A DNA stretch of 64,000 nt from Sulfitobacter sp. SK012 (GTDB taxonomy: Bacteria; Pseudomonadota; Alphaproteobacteria; Rhodobacterales; Rhodobacteraceae). The notes beneath the pieces were generated by a model that worked only from the letters and a program-made list of their open reading frames with translations, had not been told where the DNA came from and did no database searches. Shown piece after piece: positions 17,938 to 27,435 of this stretch (the first letter of the stretch is position 1; each line of letters opens with the position of its first letter). The DNA lies in contig NZ_CP025804.1 of NCBI RefSeq assembly GCF_003352085.1, positions 1,612,001 to 1,676,000 on the forward strand. The letters are read 5' to 3'. A program made the translations under genes and the position numbers.

Positions 17938-18219
17938 TCAGCAGGGCGCAATGCCATTTTCAATGCTTGGCCGGACCTTCAGGCTTGGTTTGTCATAAAT
18001 TCCGGCCCAAAGCACACCGACCGCCAAAACCACGCCGCATTCACTTCTGCACCGAGTTCTTTGGTGATGTCGCTTGCGCGGTCTTTGGTCTGTCACTGAT
18101 CCGGTTGCCCCCGTAGTTGCTATCGCATCTGGCAAAGCTGGGTATCTTGGACTTGTCCGACCTCGCAGGCTGGCGCTAAGTTGTTTCAAGACTATTTAGT
18201 TTCTAAAGGAGACTTCCGG
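17938..18219. other. Intergenic region without a supported gene
   Basis: Between the rpoD terminator and the next small gene. A minus-strand frame of 83 codons spans most of it but has an Arg-rich, low-complexity first half and no ribosome-binding site. Only its last 30 residues (hydrophobic GVVLAVGVLWAGI then a charged tail) look protein-like, so a decayed gene is possible. AAAGGAG just before 18220 serves the next gene. Confidence 0.35.
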
Positions 18220-18633
18220 ATGATCAAAACACTATTACTTTGCACAGGCTTGACCTTGGCCACAGCTGTTGCGGCAGTCGGGTTCCCGACACTACAGCGC
18301 TATAGAATCCCAGTTTTCCCAATTTCCAATGACAGTTTCGAAGTGATCGAAAACGACGGTGCCGGAGCCTCGCAATTGTGGTGTGCTGCATCGATATATG
18401 CGACCGAAGTCCTTGGCCAAGGGCGCGGAACCCTTACGATCACACGAGCTCGGGAGGCTTCCCAAAATGTGCCCGGACGCAAAGGCGTAATATTCACCAC
18501 AGCGCAGGTTAAGGACGCATCATCGAGCTATTCGTTCAGCGTGCGCAAACCTGGATTGTCTTTTAAAACAGGGACAGCGGAAACCGCCTGCCCAGTCGAT
18601 GGTCTCGGATTACAGGTTACTGTCCTGCGTTGA
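18220..18633 (+). CDS. Small exported protein of unknown function
   Basis: A 137-residue protein with a signal-anchor-like N-terminus (MIKTLLLCTGLTLATAVAAVG) and a mature part containing two cysteines (Cys55, Cys124) that may pair. The segment DGAGASQLWCAASIYA followed by a basic Arg stretch recurs in unnamed Rhodobacterales proteins as far as I recall. ATG 18220 follows AAAGGAG by 9 bases; an earlier in-frame start at 18181 lacks a site. Likely periplasmic. Function unknown. Confidence 0.65.
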   Translation: MIKTLLLCTGLTLATAVAAVGFPTLQRYRIPVFPISNDSFEVIENDGAGASQLWCAASIYATEVLGQGRGTLTITRAREASQNVPGRKGVIFTTAQVKDASSSYSFSVRKPGLSFKTGTAETACPVDGLGLQVTVLR

Positions 18634-18670
18634 TTTGCAGTGCTGTGCCGCTATTTTGATCAGCTTATGG

Positions 18671-18703
18671 TGCTGCCGCAACGCTCATGTAGCGGCAGCA
18701 TTT
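18671..18703 (+). terminator. Hairpin terminator
   Basis: TGCTGCCGC (18671-18679) pairs perfectly with GCGGCAGCA (18692-18700) across a 12-base loop, followed by TTTCCCC. The T-tract is short. Confidence 0.5.
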
Positions 18704-18802
18704 CCCCTCTACCCAAAACCTTGTGGGTGACTTATACTTGTGGACAAGTGGGGCAATGATCCCACAATTGAGGCGGACGAGACAGAAAATAGGGGGACGG
18801 CG

Positions 18803-19270
18803 ATGCGCTGCCCATTTTGCGGAAATATTGACACCCAGGTAAAAGACAGCCGACCCGCGGAGGATCATGTTTCGATCCGGCGCCGTCGTTTCTGTCCAGC
18901 ATGCGGTGGGCGTTTTACCACTTATGAACGCGTACAGCTGCGCGATCTGGTTGTGATCAAATCCAGCGGCAAACGCGAGGATTTCGATCGGGACAAGTTG
19001 GAAAGATCCATTCGGATATCCATGCAGAAACGCCCCATTGATCCTGAACGTATCGATCAGATGATTTCTGGCATCGTGCGACGGCTGGAAAGCATGGGCG
19101 AAACGGACATTGGCTCCAAGCAGATCGGTGAGATTGTGATGGAGGCGCTGGCCCGGATCGACACCGTGGCCTATGTGCGGTTTGCCAGCGTTTACAAGAA
19201 CTTCCAGGCTGCGGATGACTTCGATAAGTTCGTTCAGGAATTGCGCCCGGACGGCCTTCCCGAGACGTGA
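18803..19270 (+). CDS. nrdR: Transcriptional repressor NrdR
   Basis: The 155-residue product has the NrdR zinc ribbon (MRCPFCG with Cys3 and Cys6; CPACGG with Cys31 and Cys34) and an ATP-cone domain from about 49 to 139. It senses (d)ATP levels and represses ribonucleotide reductase genes by binding NrdR boxes; none were seen in this window. ATG 18803 is the start since the zinc ribbon begins at once. The stop overlaps the ribD GTG start (GTGA), so the two are translationally coupled, a common arrangement. Confidence 0.95.
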   Translation: MRCPFCGNIDTQVKDSRPAEDHVSIRRRRFCPACGGRFTTYERVQLRDLVVIKSSGKREDFDRDKLERSIRISMQKRPIDPERIDQMISGIVRRLESMGETDIGSKQIGEIVMEALARIDTVAYVRFASVYKNFQAADDFDKFVQELRPDGLPET

Positions 19271-20355
19271 ACGACTCCCGCTACATGGCGCTGGCCCTTA
19301 GTTTAGGGCGGCGCGGGCAGGGATCGGTTTGGCCGAACCCTGCAGTGGGCTGCGTTATTGTGAACGCTGGGCGGATTGTTGGGCGTGGCTGGACAGCCGC
19401 AGGTGGCCGCCCTCACGCAGAGACGCAAGCATTGGCGCAAGCTGGTGAACTGGCGCGCGGCGCGGATGTCTTTGTAACACTTGAGCCGTGCTCTCATACC
19501 GGCCAGACGCCGCCATGTGCGCAAGCCCTCGTTGACGCAGGCGTCGGGCGGGTTGTAGTGGCTTTGGGCGATTGTGATGCCCGGGTAAGCGGACGCGGTA
19601 TCGAGATGCTGCGCGCGGCGCATATTTCGGTCAAGCTCGGCGTTCTTGAACGTGATGCAGGTGCAGATCACATCGGATTTTTTACGCGGGTTGAGCAGGG
19701 CAGACCCATGATCACGCTGAAGCTTGCCAGCAGTTTTGATGGCCGCATTGCGACCGGCACAGGCGAAAGCCAGTGGGTCACAGGACCCCATGCGCGCCGC
19801 GCTGTGCACATGATGCGGAGCCGTCATGACGCGGTTATGGTAGGCGGTGGCACGGCCCGCAAGGATGATCCGTCGCTAACGGTGCGCGACCTTGGCATCG
19901 CGCGCCAACCGGCCCGTGTGGTTGTGTCGCGCCGGCTTGATCTGCCGTTGATGGGTCAGCTTGCGCGCAGTGCCGCTGAGGTGCCATTGATCCTATGCCA
20001 CGGGCATGATGCGGACCGCAGCTTGGTTGATACTTGGCGTGATTTGGGTGCTACGCTGCTGCCCTGCGCAGTGAAAGGAAGCCAGCTTGATCCACGGGAT
20101 ATCTTACAACAGTTGGGCGGGCATGGGTTAACGCGGGTCTTTTGCGAAGGTGGCTCTGCGCTCGCTGCATCGTTGATTGAAGCTGATCTGGTGGACCGCT
20201 TGGTAGGGTTTACGGCAGGCGTGATTATTGGTGCCGAAGGCTTGCCTGGCATCGGTGCGATGGGTCTGTCGCGGCTTAGCAACGCGCCTCGATATGTTTT
20301 GGAAAGCGTCGAGGTAATTGGCCCTGATACGCTGCACGTCTGGACCCGCGGCTAA
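19267..20355 (+). CDS. ribD: Bifunctional riboflavin deaminase/reductase RibD
   Basis: The 362-residue enzyme has an N-terminal cytidine-deaminase-like domain with zinc ligands His50, Cys75 and Cys84 and proton shuttle Glu52 ([14 protein letters not shown]), and a C-terminal reductase domain from about 145 ([22 protein letters not shown], then [18 protein letters not shown]). It carries out the second and third steps of flavin synthesis from the GTP-derived pyrimidine. GTG 19267 overlaps the nrdR stop. The capsule gene on the other strand ends 4 bases away, tail to tail. Confidence 0.94.
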   Translation: MNDSRYMALALSLGRRGQGSVWPNPAVGCVIVNAGRIVGRGWTAAGGRPHAETQALAQAGELARGADVFVTLEPCSHTGQTPPCAQALVDAGVGRVVVALGDCDARVSGRGIEMLRAAHISVKLGVLERDAGADHIGFFTRVEQGRPMITLKLASSFDGRIATGTGESQWVTGPHARRAVHMMRSRHDAVMVGGGTARKDDPSLTVRDLGIARQPARVVVSRRLDLPLMGQLARSAAEVPLILCHGHDADRSLVDTWRDLGATLLPCAVKGSQLDPRDILQQLGGHGLTRVFCEGGSALAASLIEADLVDRLVGFTAGVIIGAEGLPGIGAMGLSRLSNAPRYVLESVEVIGPDTLHVWTRG

Positions 20356-20359
20356 GCGG

Positions 20360-22396
20360 TCAATCTTTACGCCACAGATGGCTGCGGCTGGCGAACAGCC
20401 CCTGCAGCTTTGACAGGGCGCGGTTTCCCGGCCCTAAGCGTGGAATATCTCCAAACATAAGCCGTTCTGCCACAACTTCGACAGGGCAGGGCAGGCCCGT
20501 GACTGGGTCGCGGTAACGCGGATAGTCAATGAGGGTGGCATGTACCAACCCTCCGAGTGTCGGCAGTGCACGGCGGCGCGGTGGGACGTCCCCAAGATCA
20601 TTGGTCAGCCCCCAGCCTGCGTAAAACGGTGCGCCTAGTGTGGTGACACTCACGCCGCGCAATAAGGCCTCAAAGCCAAGCAGCGACGTCATGGTCCAAA
20701 CTTCATCCACTGCAGGCAGCAGCGCCATGGGGTCTACATGGGTTAATATCTGGTCAGCGACTGCACTCGCGTCGATTTCCCCGCTGCGCAGGCCTGCCTC
20801 CACGTCTGGGTGCGGTTTGTAGAGGATTACGGCGTCAGGATGAGCTGCACGCACGGCCTGCAATAAGCCCAGATTGGTGCGCACATCGCTCGCACCCTTG
20901 AGGATTGATGCATCATCCTCGACTTGGCCTGGAACCAAAATGCGGTGCCCAGAGGGTAGCGCATCAAGATCGGCGGAGCCGGGCAGATTGTATTTACTAA
21001 GGCCTTTGTCCGTCAGCATTTTGATCAAAGCCGCTGCTCGGATTTCTTGGTCCGGACGCAAGTTGGTGCGTTTCTCGATCCACTTTTCAAGCCGCGAAGG
21101 GCGGTCTGGATCATAGTAGATGCCCAAGTCATCGTTGACCAACGACAGCGGCGGAATAAGCGTGGCACCCAATCCACGGGAACGCAAAAACCCGTCTTCG
21201 ACTCGCACCGCGTCAGCATGCCCGACTTCGGCGTTGCCCGCCCAGACCATCCAGGGACGCCCCGTGGCACGCGCCTGTGAAGGGCCTTCCGCAAAGATCA
21301 TCGGTTTGTGGCGGCCATAAAATTCCTGAAGCGGTTTGCGTTTCCACATGCGCATGCCTGAGGCAACCCAGCCAAGGTGGTCTTCGCGCCATGCTCGGGC
21401 TTGGGCGGACAGACAATCGATGGCATCTTCAAGGGTCCCGAGTTGGTCACGGTAAGGGTCATACCAGCGCGGATAAAGGATCATTGCCGCTGCAAAAAGC
21501 TGTGCGCGGGTGAGGCGTCGCTGTCGGCGCTGAACCTCGAAGTGATCTGTTGTCAGGCCCCAACCCGCATAAAATGGCTGCCCAAACAGGACCGGTTTGT
21601 GGCCTGCAAAGATTGCCTCAAACCCCATTTGGGATGACACCGTGTAGACCGCAATCGCGCCTTCAAACAATGTCCAAGGACTGATTGGATCGCTGAATAT
21701 GGACACGCGGTCTGAACAATCGTCGGGGCCGAAATGGCCAGGGCGGTGGCTCTGCTCAGTCTCAGGATGCGACTTGATCAAGATGCGCGCACCGGGGTGG
21801 TCTTGCTGGGCATAAACCAGCATCTCCAGAAACCGTGCGCGATCCGCGCCGGAGGCGGTGACAGACGCGTCGCCTTGCGTTTGGTCGATGACCAACACGT
21901 AGCCCGGTTCGGGGGTAGGGGTATCAAGTGGGACGGCGGCGTATTTGGTCAGATGATCCTCTGCCAACCGAGCCAGTGCAGCGCGGGCGCGGTTCAGCAA
22001 GGCCGTATCATCCAGCGGATGAGTGGCCAGCAAAACCTCAAGATCAGAGGGCTGTGCAGGGTCAAAATGATTGCCACGGTGATCAATCAGCAGTCCCAAG
22101 GGCGGCTCGCCTGAACGCCCGGGTTTTAGGGACCGCAGCATCGGATCTTCGATCCGCACAATCGGTGCGCCGCGCTTGGCTGCAATCACAAGACCGCGGT
22201 GGGCGGTCCCGGCATTGCCCCAGATTGCGACGCTATCGCCATCGCGAGGTAGCCCTAAATGCAGCGAATATCCCGACAGTGCCAAGATACGCCGCACGCG
22301 TTTTTGGGTTAGAAATCCACCATTAAAGATGAAAAGCCGCCGGTCCTTTTCAGGGCCGGCGGCGTTCGTGTCATAAGTTTCAGGCCCTAGAGCCAT
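20360..22396 (-). CDS. Capsule polysaccharide protein, KpsC-like beta-Kdo transferase
   Basis: The 678-residue protein has two homologous halves, as in KpsC. Each half ends with the motif YAGWGLT (276-282 and 592-598) followed by an arginine-rich segment and a YPR(W/Y)xDP motif. Each also carries an SHP/KPHP-type motif (LIKSHPETE near 207; LYKPHPDVE in the second half). KpsC and KpsS build the poly-beta-Kdo linker on lyso-phosphatidylglycerol that anchors group-2-type capsules; the two halves are separate transferases. It is a cytoplasmic, membrane-associated protein. It is downstream of the Wza-type and KpsS-like genes on the minus strand, 6 bases from the former. No kpsM, kpsT or kpsE is in the window. 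Confidence 0.88.
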   Translation of the reverse strand: MALGPETYDTNAAGPEKDRRLFIFNGGFLTQKRVRRILALSGYSLHLGLPRDGDSVAIWGNAGTAHRGLVIAAKRGAPIVRIEDPMLRSLKPGRSGEPPLGLLIDHRGNHFDPAQPSDLEVLLATHPLDDTALLNRARAALARLAEDHLTKYAAVPLDTPTPEPGYVLVIDQTQGDASVTASGADRARFLEMLVYAQQDHPGARILIKSHPETEQSHRPGHFGPDDCSDRVSIFSDPISPWTLFEGAIAVYTVSSQMGFEAIFAGHKPVLFGQPFYAGWGLTTDHFEVQRRQRRLTRAQLFAAAMILYPRWYDPYRDQLGTLEDAIDCLSAQARAWREDHLGWVASGMRMWKRKPLQEFYGRHKPMIFAEGPSQARATGRPWMVWAGNAEVGHADAVRVEDGFLRSRGLGATLIPPLSLVNDDLGIYYDPDRPSRLEKWIEKRTNLRPDQEIRAAALIKMLTDKGLSKYNLPGSADLDALPSGHRILVPGQVEDDASILKGASDVRTNLGLLQAVRAAHPDAVILYKPHPDVEAGLRSGEIDASAVADQILTHVDPMALLPAVDEVWTMTSLLGFEALLRGVSVTTLGAPFYAGWGLTNDLGDVPPRRRALPTLGGLVHATLIDYPRYRDPVTGLPCPVEVVAERLMFGDIPRLGPGNRALSKLQGLFASRSHLWRKD

Positions 22397-22402
22397 GGGC
22401 CG

Positions 22403-23539
22403 TTAACCGCCTGTGGCGAGCGAGGTGATCCCGCTGACCGAGAGGGTGGCACCCGTGATGGCCGAAATAACCTTGTTCCACTGGGTCCAGGGAGCTTCGG
22501 TAACATAGATTGTGTCCTCGTCACGGATCACGAAATCGCGGGCCATGAACATGCCGTTAGGTTGTGTGAGGTCGAGCACATAAACCATACGCTGCGCACC
22601 GATCAGATCGGTGCGGCCGAGGACCTGATTTGAGATTGATGCGGGTTCGTTGCGCATCACAAACACACCAGTAGGGTCAGCCGCAGAGGAGGATAGACCG
22701 CCCACTTGGGCGATGGCCTCAATTGCTGACAGGTTCTGGGATTCAAACGCGACACGTGCTTGTGTGCCCGTCGCGCCCAAGGCCGTGAAAGACCTGGTAT
22801 CTTGTTCGACCAGAATACGATCGCCGCCACGCAGTGCGATATCAAGTTCGGGATTGCCATAGAGGTCTTGGAACCAGATTGTTCCCTCGGATTTTCCGCG
22901 AATAACGGTGATCTGGGCAATCTCAGGTTCAATCGTCACACCACCTGCACGTGCGAGCATGGCTGACAGTGTCCGGGTGGGGCGTTCAATCGGATAAACG
23001 CCCTGACCGCCGACAGACCCTACAAGCGATACGGTCGCACCATCACCAGCAACTCGGCGCACCTGCACCTGTGGATCTGGCGTCTGGTCGGAGAGCTTAT
23101 CGGTTATGATGCGGCGGATTGCTTCTGGCGAGTTGTTCGCAGCGCTGATACGGCCAGCGTATGGAATGAAAATAAAGCCGTCGCCATCAACCTGAACTTC
23201 TTCAAGAATGGCGGCATCCGTTCCTTCGGAGCCCAGCAGCGGGTCATCGACGTTTTCCCAAACAGTGATACCCAGCACGTCGCCCGCGCGGATCGTGTCA
23301 GAGCCTACCTGGGCCGCATTTTTGAATTTGGTGTCAAAGCCAAGCGCTTCGGTGACGGCAGTTGCACGGGTCACGCGATCATTGACTGAAACAACGAATG
23401 CGTCGCCTTCACGCTGGACTGAACCCGCATAAATCTGTTCTTTGTTAGGCCCCACCTGCGGCAAGCCACAGGAAGAAACAACGGCAAGCGCCGCTAAAAG
23501 GGCGATGGGACGCGCCCACCGGTACGGTACGGATTTCAC
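22403..23539 (-). CDS. Polysaccharide export lipoprotein, Wza/KpsD type
   Basis: A 378-residue outer-membrane polysaccharide export protein. It has a lipoprotein signal with lipobox VSSC (Cys24), a poly-export domain (about 80-170: IRAGDVLGITVWEN...VDGDGFIFIPYAGRI), and SLBB-type domains after it (VSLVGSVGGQGVYPI...ILVEQDTRSFTALGATG). A C-terminal helix could cross the outer membrane. GTG 23539 is chosen because GAGGAG lies 8 bases upstream; a TTG at 23575 is less likely. It would form the channel for capsule leaving the cell, working with the KpsC/KpsS-like neighbours. Confidence 0.9.
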   Translation of the reverse strand: MKSVPYRWARPIALLAALAVVSSCGLPQVGPNKEQIYAGSVQREGDAFVVSVNDRVTRATAVTEALGFDTKFKNAAQVGSDTIRAGDVLGITVWENVDDPLLGSEGTDAAILEEVQVDGDGFIFIPYAGRISAANNSPEAIRRIITDKLSDQTPDPQVQVRRVAGDGATVSLVGSVGGQGVYPIERPTRTLSAMLARAGGVTIEPEIAQITVIRGKSEGTIWFQDLYGNPELDIALRGGDRILVEQDTRSFTALGATGTQARVAFESQNLSAIEAIAQVGGLSSSAADPTGVFVMRNEPASISNQVLGRTDLIGAQRMVYVLDLTQPNGMFMARDFVIRDEDTIYVTEAPWTQWNKVISAITGATLSVSGITSLATGG

Positions 23540-23654
23540 TGCCCGGTCTCCTCGACCTAGTCTTATCTGCCTCAAAATCGCCGATTAATTCGACGTATTA
23601 TTCCGAACGTTAGCGCAGCTTGCTGGGAAAATCTACTGTCAGGCCAAGCCTATG

Positions 23655-24947
23655 TCATGTGACAGCGCGTAACTGTTGCCTTGGTGCCGCGGTCCCTAGA
23701 CCCAGCGCATCGTAGGGATCATCGCTGCTGAGCATCATGTCGACCACTTGGCGCAGCAGTTGCCGCCGCCCTCGCGATGAATAAAACCCGCCCGGAAGCT
23801 GCGAAGTTTCCAGCAAATATCGCCGGTAATCTTTGTAAGCCCGGTTGTCAGGGCGGGCAGCTGCGGCAAAGAACTCTGGCAAAGGCTGATCGGATACGAA
23901 TTCTGGTTGTTCATAAACCGCGCGGCCAAACACCTTAAGCGGGATGCCGCGCCAGAGCACTTGTTGGCCAGCAGTCGAATTCACGGTCACAGCGGTGCGT
24001 GCATCATTCAAGAGCTGCGCCAGCTTGCCGCCCCGCGCATAGTGGACACGTCCTTGAACGCCACGTGATTTGGCCAAGCGTTTGATTTCGCGGCGCACCG
24101 GCACGCGGCCGTCTTCCAAAGGATGAGCTTTGACCACAAGGTGGTGATGTTTGGGGGCGCCGGCAGCAAATCCGTCGATAACCAACTCAAGAAAATCTGT
24201 CATCGTCTCGAACGGAGAATGCTTTTGGAAGGAGCTGTCATGCTCAAGCTGCATGAGGGCCAAATGGTAGGGAAATCCGCTGCGCCGGATGCGCAGGGTG
24301 GCCAGACGCCGCTCAATCGCATGAAACGGCATCAAGACAAGTTGTTGCAGATAAAGCCGGAATTCTTTGGTCACCGGCATTGCGCGGTGGGGGCGAAAGT
24401 TGGCGTATTTGCCGTTTAGGAACATCACAAACCAATGATACAGCGCGCCATAAAAGACGTGCTGGCGCATGTCGCCCCAGTGCCCGGGGGGCAGGGGAGC
24501 TTCCATGTCCGACTTGGAAAGGGCGTCCTGCATCTTAGGGATAGTCATCTCCATCAGGCGCGAATTCCCGTTGGAGCCACCGCGTTCATACGTGACCCAA
24601 TAGGGCCGCATGTATCCTTCTTCGAACACATGCACCGTGATGCCGAGGGTTTTGGCCTGTGCGACCGCCGCAGCGTGGATGGGCCGTGTATCACCGTATA
24701 AGACAATGTCGGTGACACCTTTGTCGGCCAACAATTTCGCATAGGTCTGCGGCCATTCCTCAGGGGTGCCACGGAAGGGAACGTAGCTGCTAGGGTGGAA
24801 CCAGAACGCGCGATCACCAGCATTGAACCCAACGCGCCAGACCTGTGCACCTGCCGCGCGCAGCATTTTTCCCAGCCGATTGAAAAACGGGCCATGTGGT
24901 CCTTGTAGAAACAAAAACACCCGATCATCGGGGGCGGCACTGGTCAT
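23655..24947 (-). CDS. Capsule polysaccharide protein, KpsS-like Kdo transferase
   Basis: The roughly 430-residue protein matches the KpsS-like half of the capsule synthase family: VFLFLQGPHGPFFNRLG at the N-terminus, HVFEEGYMRPYWVTYERGG near 120, VVKAHPLEDGR near 285, and TVNSTAGQQVLWRGIPL near 345. KpsS adds the first beta-Kdo to the phosphatidylglycerol acceptor. The start is ATG 24947 or GTG 24965; neither has a good ribosome-binding site. It is the first of three minus-strand capsule genes and is divergent from ribE with about 150 bases between them. Confidence 0.88.
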   Translation of the reverse strand: MTSAAPDDRVFLFLQGPHGPFFNRLGKMLRAAGAQVWRVGFNAGDRAFWFHPSSYVPFRGTPEEWPQTYAKLLADKGVTDIVLYGDTRPIHAAAVAQAKTLGITVHVFEEGYMRPYWVTYERGGSNGNSRLMEMTIPKMQDALSKSDMEAPLPPGHWGDMRQHVFYGALYHWFVMFLNGKYANFRPHRAMPVTKEFRLYLQQLVLMPFHAIERRLATLRIRRSGFPYHLALMQLEHDSSFQKHSPFETMTDFLELVIDGFAAGAPKHHHLVVKAHPLEDGRVPVRREIKRLAKSRGVQGRVHYARGGKLAQLLNDARTAVTVNSTAGQQVLWRGIPLKVFGRAVYEQPEFVSDQPLPEFFAAAARPDNRAYKDYRRYLLETSQLPGGFYSSRGRRQLLRQVVDMMLSSDDPYDALGLGTAAPRQQLRAVT

Positions 24948-25097
24948 TATAGGCTTTCGGTTCACTCAGTTATGGCCACTAGGGCATATGATGCTGTCTA
25001 AATTATGACCCCAAGAAAGTCTCGCTTGCTTGTAAGAAAGGCGTCGTGGGGTTAGGTCAGAGCTGATCAAGGGCAATTAACAGCGCGGGGAAGTGCT

Positions 25098-25685
25098 ATG
25101 TTCACCGGGATAATTACCGATATCGGCATCATTGCCAAGCTGGAGCAAGAAGGCGACCTGCGCGCGCGCATCACATGTGGCTACGATACAGGGACCATTG
25201 ACCTAGGTGCCTCTATTGCTAGCGATGGGGTTTGCCTGACGGTCGTGGGGTTGGGGGCTGACTGGTACGAGGTGCAGGTCAGCGCCGAGACGGTGGGCAA
25301 AACCAATCTGAGTGGCTGGACAGCGGGTCGGCGCGTCAATCTAGAGCGGGCCTTGCGGGTCGGTGATGAGCTGGGCGGCCATATCGTCTCGGGTCATGTT
25401 GACGGTGTCGCAGAGGTGATCGCCATGGCGGATGACGGCGACAGCACCCGTGTGACATTGCGTGCGCCGCAAGATTTGGCGCGGTTCGTGGCCCCAAAAG
25501 GATCCGTTGCGTTGAACGGCACGTCGCTAACGGTAAACGAGGTGTCCGGCTGTGATTTTGGGATCAATTTCATTCCTCACACAAAAGTTGCGACCACGTG
25601 GGGTGATGTAGAGGTGGGCGACCAGGTGAACCTCGAGATCGACACGCTTGCACGTTACGTCGCGCGACTGGCTGAGATGTCCTAA
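25098..25685 (+). CDS. ribE: Riboflavin synthase alpha subunit
   Basis: The 195-residue enzyme has the two lumazine-binding repeats: the first from MFTGIITDIG to about 90, the second from GGHIVSGHVDGVAEV onward. It dismutates two 6,7-dimethyl-8-ribityllumazine molecules into riboflavin. ATG 25098 fits the universal MFTGI start. It heads a rightward block ribE-ribB-ribH-nusB. No FMN riboswitch pattern was seen in the 150 bases before it. Confidence 0.95.
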   Translation: MFTGIITDIGIIAKLEQEGDLRARITCGYDTGTIDLGASIASDGVCLTVVGLGADWYEVQVSAETVGKTNLSGWTAGRRVNLERALRVGDELGGHIVSGHVDGVAEVIAMADDGDSTRVTLRAPQDLARFVAPKGSVALNGTSLTVNEVSGCDFGINFIPHTKVATTWGDVEVGDQVNLEIDTLARYVARLAEMS

Positions 25686-25754
25686 GGTGAACTGCTGGCC
25701 TTGCCGCGCTGGCTGGGCTAGAGCATGCGGCCAAGAGGCTAAGGAAAAGATGCG

Positions 25755-26879
25755 ATGAATTTTGAAGAACCCGGACCCGTCGAAGCAGAACTTGCTGGCG
25801 CGATTTCGCCCATTGCGGAAATCATCGCTGAAGCCAAGGCGGGACGCATGTTCATCCTCGTCGATCACGAAGACCGTGAGAACGAAGGCGACTTTGTGAT
25901 TCCTGCGGAATTTGCCGATGCCGACGCGATCAATTTTATGGCAAAGCATGGGCGTGGATTGATCTGCTTGCCAATGGCGTCTTCGCGGATCGACCATCTG
26001 GGTCTGCCGATGATGGCCGTGAATAACTCCTCGCGTCACGAGACGGCGTTTACCGTCAGCATTGAAGCGCGCGAAGGCGTGACGACCGGCATTTCGGCGG
26101 CTGATCGGGCGCTGACCGTTGGGGTCGCGATTTCGGAACAGGCGGGGCCTGCTGATATTGCAACGCCGGGCCATGTGTTTCCGCTGCGCGCCCGCGAAGG
26201 CGGCGTGCTTGTGCGTGCAGGACATACCGAAGCTGCGGTCGATCTAAGCCGTTTGGCGGGGCTGAACCCTTCGGGCGTGATCTGCGAAATCATGAAAGAA
26301 GACGGTACCATGGCGCGGTTGCCGGACCTTGTTGAGATCGGCCGGGAACACGGCCTGAAAATCGGCACCATCAGCGATCTGATCACCTACCGTAACAAGC
26401 ATGACAACCTGCTGGTAGAACGCGACAGCCGCACGGTAACCTCCGCCTATGGTGGCGATTGGATGATGCGTACCTTTACCGATCAAATCAGCGGCACGGA
26501 CCACGTTATGCTCAGCAAGGGCGATCTGAGCACGCCAGAGCCAGTGCTGGTAAGGACCCACGCTGTTAATGCGCTTGAGGATATCTTGGGCCTTGGTCCC
26601 AGCCCCGCAAATGAACTGCCACGCGCGATGCAGATCATCGCGGATGAAGGGCGCGGGGCAGTGTTGTTGTTTCGCGATCCGTTTCCGCGCCTGCGCTTTG
26701 AAGGGGATGAGGATGACGGCCCACGCACCATCAAACGTACCGGGCTGGGGGCGCAGATCATGGCCTCCGTTGGGCTGACCGAGCTGGTGTTGCTGACCGA
26801 CAATCCTGATACGCGGTATTTGGGTCTTGATGCTTACCAACTAGAAATTGTGGGCACACGCCCCATCACGACGGAGTAA
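25755..26879 (+). CDS. ribB: 3,4-dihydroxy-2-butanone 4-phosphate synthase with degenerate GTP cyclohydrolase II-like domain
   Basis: The 374-residue protein has a complete DHBP synthase domain (about 20-215) with the acidic loop DHEDRENEGD (38-47) and the HTEAAVDL motif. Residues 220-374 follow the GTP cyclohydrolase II fold but lack the zinc motif with three cysteines (GSRRCDCG in active enzymes is replaced by LEDILGLG), so GTP cyclohydrolase activity is not expected. This hybrid is known in proteobacteria as RibBX. It makes the four-carbon unit for lumazine from ribulose 5-phosphate. It sits 69 bases after ribE and 4 bases before ribH. Confidence 0.92.
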   Translation: MNFEEPGPVEAELAGAISPIAEIIAEAKAGRMFILVDHEDRENEGDFVIPAEFADADAINFMAKHGRGLICLPMASSRIDHLGLPMMAVNNSSRHETAFTVSIEAREGVTTGISAADRALTVGVAISEQAGPADIATPGHVFPLRAREGGVLVRAGHTEAAVDLSRLAGLNPSGVICEIMKEDGTMARLPDLVEIGREHGLKIGTISDLITYRNKHDNLLVERDSRTVTSAYGGDWMMRTFTDQISGTDHVMLSKGDLSTPEPVLVRTHAVNALEDILGLGPSPANELPRAMQIIADEGRGAVLLFRDPFPRLRFEGDEDDGPRTIKRTGLGAQIMASVGLTELVLLTDNPDTRYLGLDAYQLEIVGTRPITTE

Positions 26880-26883
26880 TTCC

Positions 26884-27435
26884 ATGGCCGCATCTATAGC
26901 GCATACCACTCTGGCGCGCCCCAGCTTTGATGAACCGGTAAAGGTCTTGATCGTGGTGTCGCCCTATTACAGCGATATTGCTGCGGGCCTGTTGCGCGGC
27001 GCCAAAACCGAACTTGAGGCCGCAGGAGTAAAGTGGGAAGTCGTCGAAATGCCCGGTGCGTTGGAAATCCCCACGGCCATCGGCATCTCTGACCGCAAAA
27101 GCAATTTTGATGGCTACGTGGCACTGGGATGTGTGATCCGGGGCGAAACGACGCATTATGAGACAGTCTGTAACGACAGCTCAAGCGCGCTGCAGTTGAT
27201 GGGTTTGCAGGGGCTGTGCATCGGGAATGGCATCCTCACTGTTGAAAACCGCAAGCAAGCAGAAGTGCGTGCGGATGCGGATGGTCAAAACAAAGGTGGC
27301 GGGGCGGCGGCAGCGGCCTTGCATCTGATCGCGCTCGCCCGTAAATGGGGCGGCCAAAGCAAGGGCATCGGGTTCAAGCCATTCGGCCATGATACCTTGA
27401 TGGCCGGCGACGAAAGCGGAAACACAATCGCATGA
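26884..27435 (+). CDS. ribH: 6,7-dimethyl-8-ribityllumazine synthase
   Basis: The 183-residue enzyme condenses the RibD product with the RibB product. Seen motifs are the phosphate/substrate segment MPGALEIPTAI (near 58-68), the catalytic region GCVIRGETTHYETVCND with its His near 94, and the late RxxxKGGGAAAAALHLI-type helix. ATG 26884 is used, 4 bases after the ribB stop. The stop overlaps the nusB start by 4 bp (ATGA). Lumazine synthases of this type form pentamers or 60-mers in the cytosol. Confidence 0.94.
   Translation: MAASIAHTTLARPSFDEPVKVLIVVSPYYSDIAAGLLRGAKTELEAAGVKWEVVEMPGALEIPTAIGISDRKSNFDGYVALGCVIRGETTHYETVCNDSSSALQLMGLQGLCIGNGILTVENRKQAEVRADADGQNKGGGAAAAALHLIALARKWGGQSKGIGFKPFGHDTLMAGDESGNTIA

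Noticed and set aside
17938..18189. 83-codon minus-strand frame after rpoD
   Set aside because: Arg-rich first half and no start signals; only the last 30 residues look protein-like, so at most a relic.
25000..25097. FMN riboswitch before ribE
   Set aside because: The conserved AGGGGC and related blocks of the RFN element are absent; the same holds before ribB.
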